Shown here: positions 32,826-41,004 of the stretch, piece by piece
Numbering within the stretch: the first letter of the stretch is position 1
How the letters are laid out: each line of letters starts with the position of its first letter
DNA from: Oscillospiraceae bacterium
Lineage (GTDB): Bacteria > Bacillota > Clostridia > Oscillospirales > Oscillospiraceae
Assembly: GCA_017397565.1 (NCBI GenBank)
Contig: JAFQIL010000004.1
Location: forward strand, 1 to 64,000
DNA length: 64,000 nucleotides
Direction of reading: 5' to 3'
Notes under the pieces: model-generated
The model's input: only the letters and a program-made list of their open reading frames with translations
Database searches by the model: none
Told to the model about the DNA's origin: nothing
Made by a program: the position numbers and the translations under genes

Positions 32826-33803
32826 ATGCATACGATCAAGGATGTTGCCCGCCTGGCCGGCGTTTCTCCCTCCACGATCTCTAAATATTTGAATGGCGGC
32901 AATGTGCGGGAAGAGAACGCGAAAGCTATCCGGGATGCCATTGCGGCTTTGGATTACCGGGTCAATCCCTTTGCCCGAAGTTTGAAGACTCAGCGCAGCC
33001 GTGCCATTGGTATTTTGCTTCCGGATATCTCGGCTCCGTTTTTCGGAACCGTTGTAACGGCCTTGGATAAAACCCTTCGGGAACGGGGGTATCACACACT
33101 GATCTCCTGCTACAGCGCAAACCATGCTTTGGAACGGGAGAATCTCCGTTACCTTCTTTCCACCGGTGTGGACGGTTTGGTATACATACCGGAGGATCTC
33201 TCTGCGGAAGAATTTTATGAACTGACAGCCAATTACAGCGTGCCTGCCGTACAGATCGACAGAGTGATTCAGGGGGTAGCCAGTGATGCTGTTCTTGTTA
33301 ACAATGCCGATGCGGTATATGCCGCGACTGCTGAGCTGATTCGTCGGGGACACCATCGGATCGGTCTGATCAGCGGTCCAAAATCGGTTTCTTCCGCAAA
33401 GGAACGGCAGGTGGGTTTTTTAAGAGCCCTTTCTGACTATGACATTCTGTTTGATGAAGAGCTGTTTTTCAGCAACGAACATACTTTTGCCACCGGATAT
33501 CAGGGCTGCGAGGCGCTGCTTTCTTTGAAAAACAAGCCAACCGCTATCATCTCTACCAATTATGATATTACCATCGGTTTGGTCACGGCTATTCGTGACA
33601 TGGGCTTGCATATTCCGGAAGATGTAGATGTATTCGGCTTTGACTGTAAGGATGTCTGCACTATGATGAAATCTCCCATCCCGGTTGTTTATCAGCCGGA
33701 ACAAAAGATCGGGCAGACAGCCGCCAATTATCTCATCGAGCGGCTGCAGGGGTACAACGGTCAACCAAGGACGACCCGGCTGGAATGCAGCATCATGCTG
33801 TAA
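32826..33803 (+). CDS. LacI-family transcriptional regulator of the deoxysugar locus
   Basis: The 325 residues have the N-terminal LacI headpiece (MHTIKDVARLAGVSPSTISKYLNGG, parts; hinge helix near 50) and a periplasmic-binding-like effector domain (IGILLPDISAPFFGTVV, VDGLVYIPEDLS, RRGHHRIGLISGPKS, VDVFGFDCKD). It is central between the leftward importer/kinase operon and the rightward fucI-fucU genes. The palindromes at 32573-32591 and 32781-32804 are its likely binding sites, so it probably represses both directions until an inducing sugar or sugar phosphate binds. The ATG follows AGGGAGGAGG. Confidence 0.92.
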   Translation: MHTIKDVARLAGVSPSTISKYLNGGNVREENAKAIRDAIAALDYRVNPFARSLKTQRSRAIGILLPDISAPFFGTVVTALDKTLRERGYHTLISCYSANHALERENLRYLLSTGVDGLVYIPEDLSAEEFYELTANYSVPAVQIDRVIQGVASDAVLVNNADAVYAATAELIRRGHHRIGLISGPKSVSSAKERQVGFLRALSDYDILFDEELFFSNEHTFATGYQGCEALLSLKNKPTAIISTNYDITIGLVTAIRDMGLHIPEDVDVFGFDCKDVCTMMKSPIPVVYQPEQKIGQTAANYLIERLQGYNGQPRTTRLECSIML

Positions 33804-33832
33804 AAATGTATGAAGACGCGGTAACGTGTTTT

Positions 33833-33838
33833 TATAAT
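33833..33838 (+). promoter_or_regulatory. candidate -10 element of fucI
   Basis: TATAAT in the 88-base gap before fucI without a good -35 (positions 33810-33815 read ATGAAG-like). A small inverted repeat ACCGTAA/TTACGGT lies between it and the ribosome site, a possible regulatory hairpin. Confidence 0.4.
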
Positions 33839-33891
33839 ATGTATTTCAATCACCGTAATGCTGTTACGGTAGAAAACTAGGAGGAATTATT

Positions 33892-35721
33892 ATGGCAAAG
33901 AACAGATACGTTGGCGATTACCCCGTAATCGGTATTCGCCCCATTGTTGACGGCCGTCGTGGCCCCATGATGCTTCGGGAATCTCTGGAGCCGTTGGTTT
34001 GGGCTATGGCTGAGTCCGCAAAAAAACTGTTTGAGGAAAACCTTTTCTACTCCAACGGTGAGCCTGTGAAGGTTGTTATGGCCGACACCTGCATTGGCCG
34101 TGTACCCGAGGCTGCTGCCTGTGCCAATAAGTTTAAGAAGGAAGGCGTTTCCATCACGCTGTCCGTTACCCCCTGCTGGTGCTATGGCTCTGAGACTATG
34201 GATATGGATCCGCATACCATCAAGGGTGTTTGGGGCTTCAACGGCACCGAGCGTCCCGGCGCTGTGTATCTGGCAGCTGTTTTGGCCGGTCATGCCCAGA
34301 AGGGTCTGCCCGCCTTTGGCATCTACGGTCATGAAGTTCAGGACCGTGACCAGGTTACTCAGATCCCCGAGGATGTTAAGGAAAAGCTGCTGCGCTTTGG
34401 CCGCGCCGCTGTTGCTGTAGCCACCATGCGCGGTAAGTCCTACCTGCAGATCGGCTCTCAGTGCATGGGCATTGCCGGTTCTATCATGGATCAGGATATG
34501 CTGGAGACCTACTTCGGCATGCGTGTTGAGTCCGTGGATGAGGTTGAGATCCTGCGCCGCATGGAAGAGGGCATCTATAACGAGGAAGAATTCCAGAAGG
34601 CTTTGGCCTGGACCAAGGAGCACTGCAAGGAAGGCCGGGACGACAATCCCGAGTCTGTCAACTTCCTGGGCGAAGAGCGCCGCATCAAGTTCACTCCCGA
34701 GGAGAAAGAAAAGCAGTGGGAGTTCACCGTTAAGATGTACTGCATCATTAAGGATCTGATGGCCGGCAATCAGAATCTGCCCGATCAGTTCGAGGAAGAG
34801 AAGGTTGGTCACAACGCCATCGCCGGTGGCTTCCAGGGCCAGCGTCAGTGGACCGACCATTGGCCCAACTGCGACTACCCCGAGGCACTGCTTTCTTCCA
34901 CCTTCGACTACGAAGGCGCCCGTGAGCCCTACACCCTGGCTACCGAGAACGATATTCTCAACGGCATGGGTATGCTGATGATGCGTCTGCTGACCCACCG
35001 TGCCCAGATCTTTGCTGACGTCCGTACTTACTGGTCCGGCGAGGCTACCGAGCGTGTTACCGGCTATAAGCTGGAGGGCAAAGCTGCTGAGTCCAACGGT
35101 ATCATCCATCTGCTGAACTCCGGTGCAGCTTGCCTGGATGCTTCCGGTGTCTGCACCGATGAAAACGGTAATGCCATCATGAAGAAGTGGTGGGAAGTCA
35201 CCGAGGAAGATATCAAGAAGATGACCGACGCTACTGTTTGGTGCGAGGCCGGCTTCGACAACTTCCGTGGCGGCGGATACTCCAGCCACTACACCACCAA
35301 GGCCGAAATGCCCTGCACCATGATCCGTCTGAACCTGGTGAAGGGTCTGGGCCCCGTGCTGCAGATCGCTGAGGGCTGGACTGTGAACCTGCCCGACAAG
35401 GTTTCCGACACTCTGATGGAGCGTACCAACCCCACCTGGCCCTGCACCTGGTTTGCACCTCGCTGCGACGGCAAGGAAGGCTCTCCCTTCAAGACCGCTT
35501 ACGAGGTCATGATGAACTGGGGCGCCAACCACGGCGCTATTTCCTACGGCCACATCGGTGCCGATCTGATTACCATGTGCTCCATGCTGCGCATCCCCGT
35601 GTGCATGCACAATGTTCCCGAGGACGAGATCTACCGTCCCGCTTGCTGGAATGCATTCGGCATGGATAAGGAAGGCCAGAACTACCGCGCCTGTGCCACC
35701 TACGGTCCTATGTACAAGTAA
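33892..35721 (+). CDS. fucI: L-fucose isomerase
   Basis: This cytoplasmic Mn-dependent ketol isomerase converts L-fucose to L-fuculose (and D-arabinose to D-ribulose). The 609 residues are typical of FucI. Recognisable blocks are YPVIGIRPIVDGRRGPMM, VMADTCIGRVPEAAAC, VTPCWCYGSETMDMDP, GIYGHEVQDRD, QIGSQCMGIAGSIMD and, near the end, NWGANHGAISYGHIGADL with the conserved metal-ligand His. Strong codon bias suggests high expression. A terminator-like hairpin follows it before fucU. The antisense strand is open over nearly the whole gene, but this is a codon-bias artefact. Confidence 0.96.
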   Translation: MAKNRYVGDYPVIGIRPIVDGRRGPMMLRESLEPLVWAMAESAKKLFEENLFYSNGEPVKVVMADTCIGRVPEAAACANKFKKEGVSITLSVTPCWCYGSETMDMDPHTIKGVWGFNGTERPGAVYLAAVLAGHAQKGLPAFGIYGHEVQDRDQVTQIPEDVKEKLLRFGRAAVAVATMRGKSYLQIGSQCMGIAGSIMDQDMLETYFGMRVESVDEVEILRRMEEGIYNEEEFQKALAWTKEHCKEGRDDNPESVNFLGEERRIKFTPEEKEKQWEFTVKMYCIIKDLMAGNQNLPDQFEEEKVGHNAIAGGFQGQRQWTDHWPNCDYPEALLSSTFDYEGAREPYTLATENDILNGMGMLMMRLLTHRAQIFADVRTYWSGEATERVTGYKLEGKAAESNGIIHLLNSGAACLDASGVCTDENGNAIMKKWWEVTEEDIKKMTDATVWCEAGFDNFRGGGYSSHYTTKAEMPCTMIRLNLVKGLGPVLQIAEGWTVNLPDKVSDTLMERTNPTWPCTWFAPRCDGKEGSPFKTAYEVMMNWGANHGAISYGHIGADLITMCSMLRIPVCMHNVPEDEIYRPACWNAFGMDKEGQNYRACATYGPMYK

Positions 35722-35731
35722 TTCGCAACAA

Positions 35732-35761
35732 AAAAGTGGCGGTCGCAAGACCGCCACTTTT
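35732..35761 (+). terminator. hairpin between fucI and fucU
   Basis: AAAAGTGGCGGTC-GCAA-GACCGCCACTTTTT is a strong stem with a T run. fucU would be reached by read-through or its own promoter. Confidence 0.8.
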
Positions 35762-35790
35762 CCCAATGATTATTTCAGGAGGTTTTGATT

Positions 35791-36237
35791 ATGCTGAAAA
35801 ATATCCCTGCCATTCTGTCTCCCGAGCTTCTGAAGGTTCTTTCCGAAATGGGTCACTCTGACCGCATCTGCATCGGTGACGGCAATTTCCCCGGCGCTTC
35901 CATGGCCAAGGCCAAGAATGCCATTTTCCTCCGTGCGGACGGTCACGGCGTTCCCGAGATCCTGGATGCTATTTTGCAGGTGTTCCCTCTGGATACCTAT
36001 GTGGAGCAGCCTGCTATCCTGATGGAGAAGATGGATTGCGATAAGGATCTGGTGATCCCTGTTTGGGACGAGTATAAGTCCATCATCGCAAAATATGATG
36101 ACCGTGGCGCTGCCTGCGTTGGAAACATCGACCGCTTCAAGTTCTACGACGAGGCCAAGGACTGCTACTGCATCCTGCAGACCGGTGAAACTGCCATCTA
36201 CGCCAATATTATCCTCCAGAAGGGCGTTATTAAATAA
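35791..36237 (+). CDS. fucU: L-fucose mutarotase (RbsD/FucU family)
   Basis: This small enzyme interconverts the alpha and beta anomers of L-fucose, supplying the isomerase. The ATG at 35791 follows AGGAGGTTTTG; the TTG at 35785 lies inside that region. The 148 residues show SPELLKVLSEMGHSDRICIGDGNFP with the catalytic His of GHSD, LDAILQVFPLD, WDEYKSIIAKYD and FYDEAKDCYCILQTGETAIYANIILQKG (parts), a FucU-type C terminus. The AEC transporter begins 2 bases after the stop codon. Confidence 0.93.
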   Translation: MLKNIPAILSPELLKVLSEMGHSDRICIGDGNFPGASMAKAKNAIFLRADGHGVPEILDAILQVFPLDTYVEQPAILMEKMDCDKDLVIPVWDEYKSIIAKYDDRGAACVGNIDRFKFYDEAKDCYCILQTGETAIYANIILQKGVIK

Positions 36238-36239
36238 GT

Positions 36240-37166
36240 ATGGATAAGGTAATATCCGTGATCCAAACAGCCCTGCCGGTGTTTTTGGCGCTGGGGCTGG
36301 GAATGCTGTGCCGCAGCCGAAATTTCCTCAGCAGGGACGGTGTGGATGCCTTAAAAAAGGTGGTCATCAATTTGACATTGCCTTTTGTTCTGCTGAGCGC
36401 CTTTGCCACGGCAGAATATTCTGCCGCTGCTTTGATATTGCCAACGCTGATGTTTTTGATCTGCTGTCTGGCTCTTGGGTTGGGCTTTTTGGCAGTGCGC
36501 ATTTTCCGGGTCAAGGGCAGATTGATCCCGTTTCTGTTTTCCGGCTTCGAGGCCGGTATGCTGGGCTATGCCCTGTTTGTGCTGCTGTTTCCGAATGTGA
36601 AGGTGTCATCCTTCGCACTTCCCGATATCGGTCAGACGCTGTTTGTCTTTACCCTGTATAAGATCCTGCTTTCCGGCAAACGGGACTTTAAAAGGATCGC
36701 CAGGGATATGGCGACAACTCCGATCCTGTGGGCCGTTGCCGCCGGTGTTCTGATCGGTGCCACCGGTCTTTACGGAAAAATGGAACAATGGGGTGTCAGC
36801 GGCGTGTTCAACGCCTGTACGGATTTCCTGTCCGCACCCACCGGGATGATCATTCTGCTGACGGTGGGCTATGATTTGGTGATCCGGGAAATTCCCTGGA
36901 AGAAGACAGCCGGTATGATCGCCATGCGTTTGGTGATTATGGCTCTCTGCTTTGGTGCTTCAGTGGCGCTGAACCGGACATTGCTGAAGGGTGTGCTTTT
37001 TGAGGGCGCGATGCTGCTGATGCTGATCCTGCCGCCTCCCTATGTGATCCCTGTGTTTGCCGATGAACCGACCGAGCGTGTCCAGGTCTCTTCTGCACTA
37101 TCGGCAATGACATTGGTAACCATTATTTTGTTTGCTGTGTGCTCCGTGGTTGTGGGCATCCTTTAG
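36240..37166 (+). CDS. AEC-family transporter
   Basis: This membrane transporter of the auxin-efflux-carrier family has 308 residues in about ten hydrophobic segments arranged as two five-segment halves. Typical marks are ALPVFLALGLGMLCRSRNFLS, VVINLTLPFVLLSAFA and the second-half LSAPTGMIILLTVGYDL (trimmed). Bacterial members move organic acids such as malate or malonate, or are uncharacterised. Directly after fucU it could export an acidic or small fermentation product of deoxysugar breakdown; that is inference. It ends with a good terminator. Confidence 0.85.
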   Translation: MDKVISVIQTALPVFLALGLGMLCRSRNFLSRDGVDALKKVVINLTLPFVLLSAFATAEYSAAALILPTLMFLICCLALGLGFLAVRIFRVKGRLIPFLFSGFEAGMLGYALFVLLFPNVKVSSFALPDIGQTLFVFTLYKILLSGKRDFKRIARDMATTPILWAVAAGVLIGATGLYGKMEQWGVSGVFNACTDFLSAPTGMIILLTVGYDLVIREIPWKKTAGMIAMRLVIMALCFGASVALNRTLLKGVLFEGAMLLMLILPPPYVIPVFADEPTERVQVSSALSAMTLVTIILFAVCSVVVGIL

Positions 37167-37170
37167 GAAA

Positions 37171-37275
37171 AAATTCTCCGGTTAAACCGGAGAATTTCAG
37201 TCTGTCGAAAAAGCCCAGCTTTCGCTGAGCTTTTACGACAGACTGGGGCGTGTTGCGTTATGAACGCAACACGCC
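37171..37275. terminator. cluster of three hairpins between convergent genes
   Basis: AAATTCTCCGG-TTAA-CCGGAGAATTT (37171-37196) terminates the AEC gene. TCTGTCG...CGACAGA encloses an AAGCCCAGC/GCTGAGCTT stem (37200-37241). GGGCGTGTTGCGTT/AACGCAACACGCCC (37247-37275) ends the leftward DHHW gene. Confidence 0.82.
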
Positions 37276-37281
37276 CGTTGT

Positions 37282-38382
37282 TCATTTTAGCGTAGAGCTG
37301 CTGTTGAGAACCAAGGTGCTGTACAGGAACAGAACATCTTCCTGACCGGTAAATTCTATGAAGCGGTCTAAAAAGGCACTGCTGACATAGCGGATGTCCA
37401 CCAGCACCACCTCGCTGTAGGCTTCCGCCAGGAGAGGCGCAAGGCTGGAACCGAAGGAGTCCCGGAACAGGATCAGCCGCTTCCCGGAGGTGTTGGCCGG
37501 ATTCTGAATGGTCAAAATGGCCTGAGAGCCGGACAGGAAGATCTCATAAGGATCTTGGCTTTCAAACCGATCCAAGTCGTAAACAGAACCTGTTTTGCCG
37601 GTTTCTGTGTTGTATACCGTGCAGTTTTCCAAAACGGAATTGGTCAGATAGTAAAGACTTTCCGGTTTGGTGGGGAGGGCGGATTGACCGCTGTAAACAC
37701 CGTAAAACGGATACAGTTCCTTCACGGTATAGTTTTTGGAAAGCTGATCCCCAATTCCCATGGCGTTGCCAAGGGTCTGCACCACATCGGAAAGCTGCTC
37801 CTGCCGCCAATGGGTGTCAGTCTTGTAATAATCCTCTATGGTAAGCGTATCAAAAATATCTATATAGGTCATGTCATTAAGATTGGCTTCCATGGTTTGG
37901 ATAAGCTTTTCGTAATCCATGACAGGACGCTTGTCCGCCAGAAAATAGTTTTTGTCCGGGATGACAGAATAGAAAACCTTGTGGTTTCCGTCCTTGAAGT
38001 ATTTGTTCCGGATAAATTGCATCCGGTCAATGACATGAGAAAGGCTGCTTTCATTCAAGGGATAGTCGAGCTTTCCCAGATAGCCGTCAGCTTCGTAGTA
38101 GCCGTTGTTATCGTTACGGCCTAAAAGGTTTGTGTGAATAAACGCCTTCAGATTGCGAAAAGAATCCCGCAGGGGAAACTGATCCACGGTATAGCTTTCA
38201 AATGCGGGGAAGAAATTTCCGCTGAGAAGTTTGTCCGAAGAATATTCGGGCATCTGCGCCAGGGGGCGCCGCTCCGAATCGGAAACAGCGGTGCTTTCCT
38301 GGGTCAGACAGAAGAAGCTGATAACCCCCGTCAGTACCAAAAAGGTCAGCATCACAGCGATGTGTTTGATTTTATCAGTCAT
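37282..38382 (-). CDS. DHHW-family protein (AlgX/DltD-like acetylation partner)
   Basis: Extracytoplasmic partner of MBOAT acyltransferases in polysaccharide O-acetylation. The ATG at 38382 is preferred over 38388, which lies too close to AAGGTG. It has 366 residues with one N-terminal membrane segment (AVMLTFLVLTGVISFFCL). The family catalytic block reads YYKTDTHWRQEQL, with DTHW replacing the family-naming DHHW, and the late block LILFRDSFGSSLAPLLAEAY holds the Ser of the SGNH-like fold. It begins 11 bases after the MBOAT stop codon, so the two form an operon. Confidence 0.87.
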   Translation of the reverse strand: MTDKIKHIAVMLTFLVLTGVISFFCLTQESTAVSDSERRPLAQMPEYSSDKLLSGNFFPAFESYTVDQFPLRDSFRNLKAFIHTNLLGRNDNNGYYEADGYLGKLDYPLNESSLSHVIDRMQFIRNKYFKDGNHKVFYSVIPDKNYFLADKRPVMDYEKLIQTMEANLNDMTYIDIFDTLTIEDYYKTDTHWRQEQLSDVVQTLGNAMGIGDQLSKNYTVKELYPFYGVYSGQSALPTKPESLYYLTNSVLENCTVYNTETGKTGSVYDLDRFESQDPYEIFLSGSQAILTIQNPANTSGKRLILFRDSFGSSLAPLLAEAYSEVVLVDIRYVSSAFLDRFIEFTGQEDVLFLYSTLVLNSSSTLK

Positions 38383-38393
38383 AAGCATTCACC

Positions 38394-39797
38394 TTAGAAA
38401 CGGAAATACAGGAAGGGGTTGAAAGAGCCGTCTACCAAATAGGCGGTGACAACCAGCAATAGCCCAGCCAGGAACACCGGCTCTAAAAGGTTGAGGATTT
38501 TATGCCCGGTGGTGTGGCTTTTGATTTTGCCAACGATCAGCTTTGGGATCGGGGTAGCGCCAATCAAAGCGAGCACCAAAATCCAGCCAAAGCTTCTCAG
38601 CTGATAGAGAGCCTCCCGACTCACCATGGGAAGTCCACCGGACCCAAACAGACCGCCAATGTCAGAAAATGCTTGCCCCATACTGCTGGCATTAAAAATA
38701 ACAAAGCTGATCATCACCAAAAACAATACATAGATATGGGAAAGAAAAGCGGGCAGCTTCTTTAGCCATGCGCCAAGGAAGAATTTCTCCAAAACCAGGA
38801 AAAACCCAAAAAACAGTCCCCAAATGATAAAGTTCCAGGCCGCGCCGTGCCAAAAACCGGTCAGCAGCCAAACAATCAGGATGTTGCGCAGCCATTTTCC
38901 TTTGCTGACCCGGTTGCCCCCCAGAGGGATATACACATAGTCCCGGAACCAGGAGCCCAAGGACATGTGCCACCGCCGCCAAAACTCGGAAATACTTTTG
39001 GAAATGAAGGGGTAGTTGAAGTTTTCCAGGAAACGAAAACCAAACAGCTTTCCAAGGCCAATGGCCATATCGGAGTAGCCGGAAAAATCAAAGTAAATGT
39101 GCAGGGAAAATCCGATGGCATAAAGCCAGAAAAAGAGCACACTTTGATCAGAAGATCTGCGGAAAATGTCACAAAGCTCACCCAGCTGATTGGCGATCAG
39201 AACCTTTTTCCCAAGTCCTATCAAAAAACGGGAAATGCCGGCAGAAAACTTTTCTACAGAGTGGGTACGCCCGGAAAGATCCTCTTCTACCGTGGTGTAA
39301 CGCACAATAGGACCGGCGATGAGCTGGGGAAACAACGCCACATAGGTGGCAAGGGAGATGAAATTTTTCTGTACCTGAGCATCCCCACGGTAGACATCCA
39401 CGGTATAGCTCAGGGTTTGGAAGGTGTAAAAGCTGATGCCAATGGGAAGCGCCAAGCCCAAAAGGGGCAGATCAAGCCCGGATATGGCATTCAGATTCTC
39501 CAAAAAGAAATCCGAATACTTGAAAAAGCCCAGCATAGCAAGGCTGGTGATAATGGAGGACCATAAAAAGACCTTCGATAAGGGCTTCCCCCGGAATCGG
39601 TGGATCAGAAGTCCGTGGATATAGGAGGACACACAGGCTCCGATCATTAACAGCACATACACCGGTTCTCCGTAAAAATAGAAAAACAGACTGGCGATCA
39701 GCAGAACGAGGTTTTTGCCTCTTTTCGGCACCAGAAAATAAATTGCCAGTATCAAAGGCAAAAAATAGTATAGAAACGGAATGCTGGAAAATAGCAT
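38394..39797 (-). CDS. MBOAT-family O-acyltransferase (AlgI/DltB-like)
   Basis: This multi-pass membrane acyltransferase passes acetyl groups across the membrane for attachment to a surface polymer. The ATG at 39797 with GGAAAGGAAG upstream is chosen over a TTG at 39818. It has 467 residues and about eleven membrane segments. Signature blocks are LPIGISFYTFQTLSYTVDVYRG, PQLIAGPIVRY, YFDFSGYSDMAIGLGKLFGF, NYPFISKSISEFWRRWHMSL and LTGFWHGAAWNFIIWG with the invariant His (fragments). It pairs with the DHHW protein downstream. The acetylated polymer is not identifiable here. Confidence 0.93.
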   Translation of the reverse strand: MLFSSIPFLYYFLPLILAIYFLVPKRGKNLVLLIASLFFYFYGEPVYVLLMIGACVSSYIHGLLIHRFRGKPLSKVFLWSSIITSLAMLGFFKYSDFFLENLNAISGLDLPLLGLALPIGISFYTFQTLSYTVDVYRGDAQVQKNFISLATYVALFPQLIAGPIVRYTTVEEDLSGRTHSVEKFSAGISRFLIGLGKKVLIANQLGELCDIFRRSSDQSVLFFWLYAIGFSLHIYFDFSGYSDMAIGLGKLFGFRFLENFNYPFISKSISEFWRRWHMSLGSWFRDYVYIPLGGNRVSKGKWLRNILIVWLLTGFWHGAAWNFIIWGLFFGFFLVLEKFFLGAWLKKLPAFLSHIYVLFLVMISFVIFNASSMGQAFSDIGGLFGSGGLPMVSREALYQLRSFGWILVLALIGATPIPKLIVGKIKSHTTGHKILNLLEPVFLAGLLLVVTAYLVDGSFNPFLYFRF

Positions 39798-39823
39798 AAA
39801 GGCTTGCTTCCTTTCCAAGTGGT

Positions 39824-39860
39824 AAAGCGGGCGGTAACATCTTCGTTACCGCCCGCTTGT
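39824..39860 (-). terminator. terminator of the DUF4358-like lipoprotein gene
   Basis: AGCGGGCGGTAACG/GTTACCGCCCGCT hairpin on the minus strand, between the lipoprotein stop codon and the MBOAT gene. Confidence 0.75.
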
Positions 39861-39877
39861 TGGGAGGTCAAATTGTA

Positions 39878-40393
39878 TCAGATGGTGGGGTTTTGAAAGG
39901 CTTCGATCATGGCCTGCTCATTGGCAAACTCAGAGTTGATAGCCATATACAGGACGCAGTCGCCTACGGCAACCACCTTGACAAAGTCGGGGGGAGCAGC
40001 GCAGACCCACTGGGCATTGGCAGCCCGGCTCTCCAGGTCAGATACATAATTTGCCACATTGGTGCCGTCCTTTACCCGGATCACAGCCACCTCAAACCGC
40101 TGGGAGGAGATCATGGGCATATAAATGGCAATTTCTTTAAATTCCAGCTCACCCAGGGTCAGAGCGTTCTGATAATACTCCGTTCCGTCGGTGATCTCTG
40201 CCATGATCTGGGTGTCTGCCTTTTGGGCAATAGTCTGCAGGATTTCCAAAGCGCTCTTGTCGCCCCAACCGGAATTGGAAGCGGACCCGTTTTGGGAATC
40301 GTTGGTGTTGGGAGTCTCGTCTTTGCTGGGCTTGCAGGCTGCCATAGTCAGAAGCATAACCAGGCAAAGGCTAAGGGCAATCATTTTTTTCAT
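39878..40393 (-). CDS. DUF4358-like lipoprotein
   Basis: The ATG at 40393 follows AAAGGAAC; the longer frame starting at 40465 lacks a ribosome site. The 171 residues begin with a lipoprotein signal (LLTMAAC, Cys20) and a Ser/Asn-rich linker. A compact domain follows with LEILQTIAQKAD, YYQNALTLGELEFKEIAIYMPM, SSQRFEVAVIRVKDGTNVANYV and VVAVGDCVLYMAIN (parts), the pattern of DUF4358 proteins in Clostridia. Function is unknown. It is located just upstream of the acetylation pair on the same strand but separated by a terminator. Confidence 0.78.
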   Translation of the reverse strand: MKKMIALSLCLVMLLTMAACKPSKDETPNTNDSQNGSASNSGWGDKSALEILQTIAQKADTQIMAEITDGTEYYQNALTLGELEFKEIAIYMPMISSQRFEVAVIRVKDGTNVANYVSDLESRAANAQWVCAAPPDFVKVVAVGDCVLYMAINSEFANEQAMIEAFQNPTI

Positions 40394-40578
40394 GGATATT
40401 GTTCCTTTCAATGCTGTGTAGGTTGCGATCAGCCATAGCCAAATCGCATTTGCATTATAAACCACAACAGATGCTCGTGTGCAAACAGATTGTGAATAAA
40501 CTATAGTGATTTTGCAAACAAACTTGGGAAATTATACCCATTCTGATAAAAAAGTGAAAAAATGAAAGAAAAAGTTTG

Positions 40579-41004
40579 TTAAATCCCGGCCTCTTTCGTT
40601 AGCTGCTTAAGAAGCTCCGGCGTTGCTCCGTGATAGAGCTTCCCGTCAAATTTGATGTTGGGACCTTTCCCGCACATACGCATACAGGGAACAAAGGAAA
40701 CCCGGAGTTTTTTGCTTTCCAGCTTTTGGGCGGCTTCAGCAAGGGCGCGATGCTTGCCGCAGTTAGGTCCGCCGCAGATCTGCAGAGTGTGGGTGTCGCC
40801 TAGCCGCAAACTGGGCATCCGGCGGATCACCGCCAAAAGAAAGCTTTCCTTCACACCGAAATTTTCCGCTACTTGCGGAACTGCGAACAGAGGGATTGTG
40901 CCGCCCTGTTCCTGCTGAATTTCTTTAAGAAGATTGACCAAAGTATTTTGATCCGTACCCATGGCTCGATAGTGGGTGATGGCTTCTTCTAAATTCCAAT
41001 TCAT
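40579..41004 (-). CDS. stand-alone 2Fe-2S thioredoxin-like protein (NuoE/HndA type)
   Basis: This electron-transfer protein has the fold of complex I 24-kDa subunits. The 141 residues have an N-terminal helical part and the cluster ligands Cys77 and Cys82 (QICGGPNCGK) and Cys107 and Cys111 (VPCMRMCGKGPNI). No NuoF/HydA partner is nearby. Instead its ATG overlaps the stop codon of the ASKHA-family activator by four bases. The activator lacks the N-terminal ferredoxin domain that such proteins normally carry, so this protein could be the separate electron donor. That is inference from coupling. Confidence 0.87.
   Translation of the reverse strand: MNWNLEEAITHYRAMGTDQNTLVNLLKEIQQEQGGTIPLFAVPQVAENFGVKESFLLAVIRRMPSLRLGDTHTLQICGGPNCGKHRALAEAAQKLESKKLRVSFVPCMRMCGKGPNIKFDGKLYHGATPELLKQLTKEAGI

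Noticed and set aside
33877..35766. 629-codon open frame antisense to fucI
   Set aside because: Highly biased codon use in fucI keeps the opposite strand open. The translation has no domain and no ribosome site, while the sense strand is unambiguous L-fucose isomerase.
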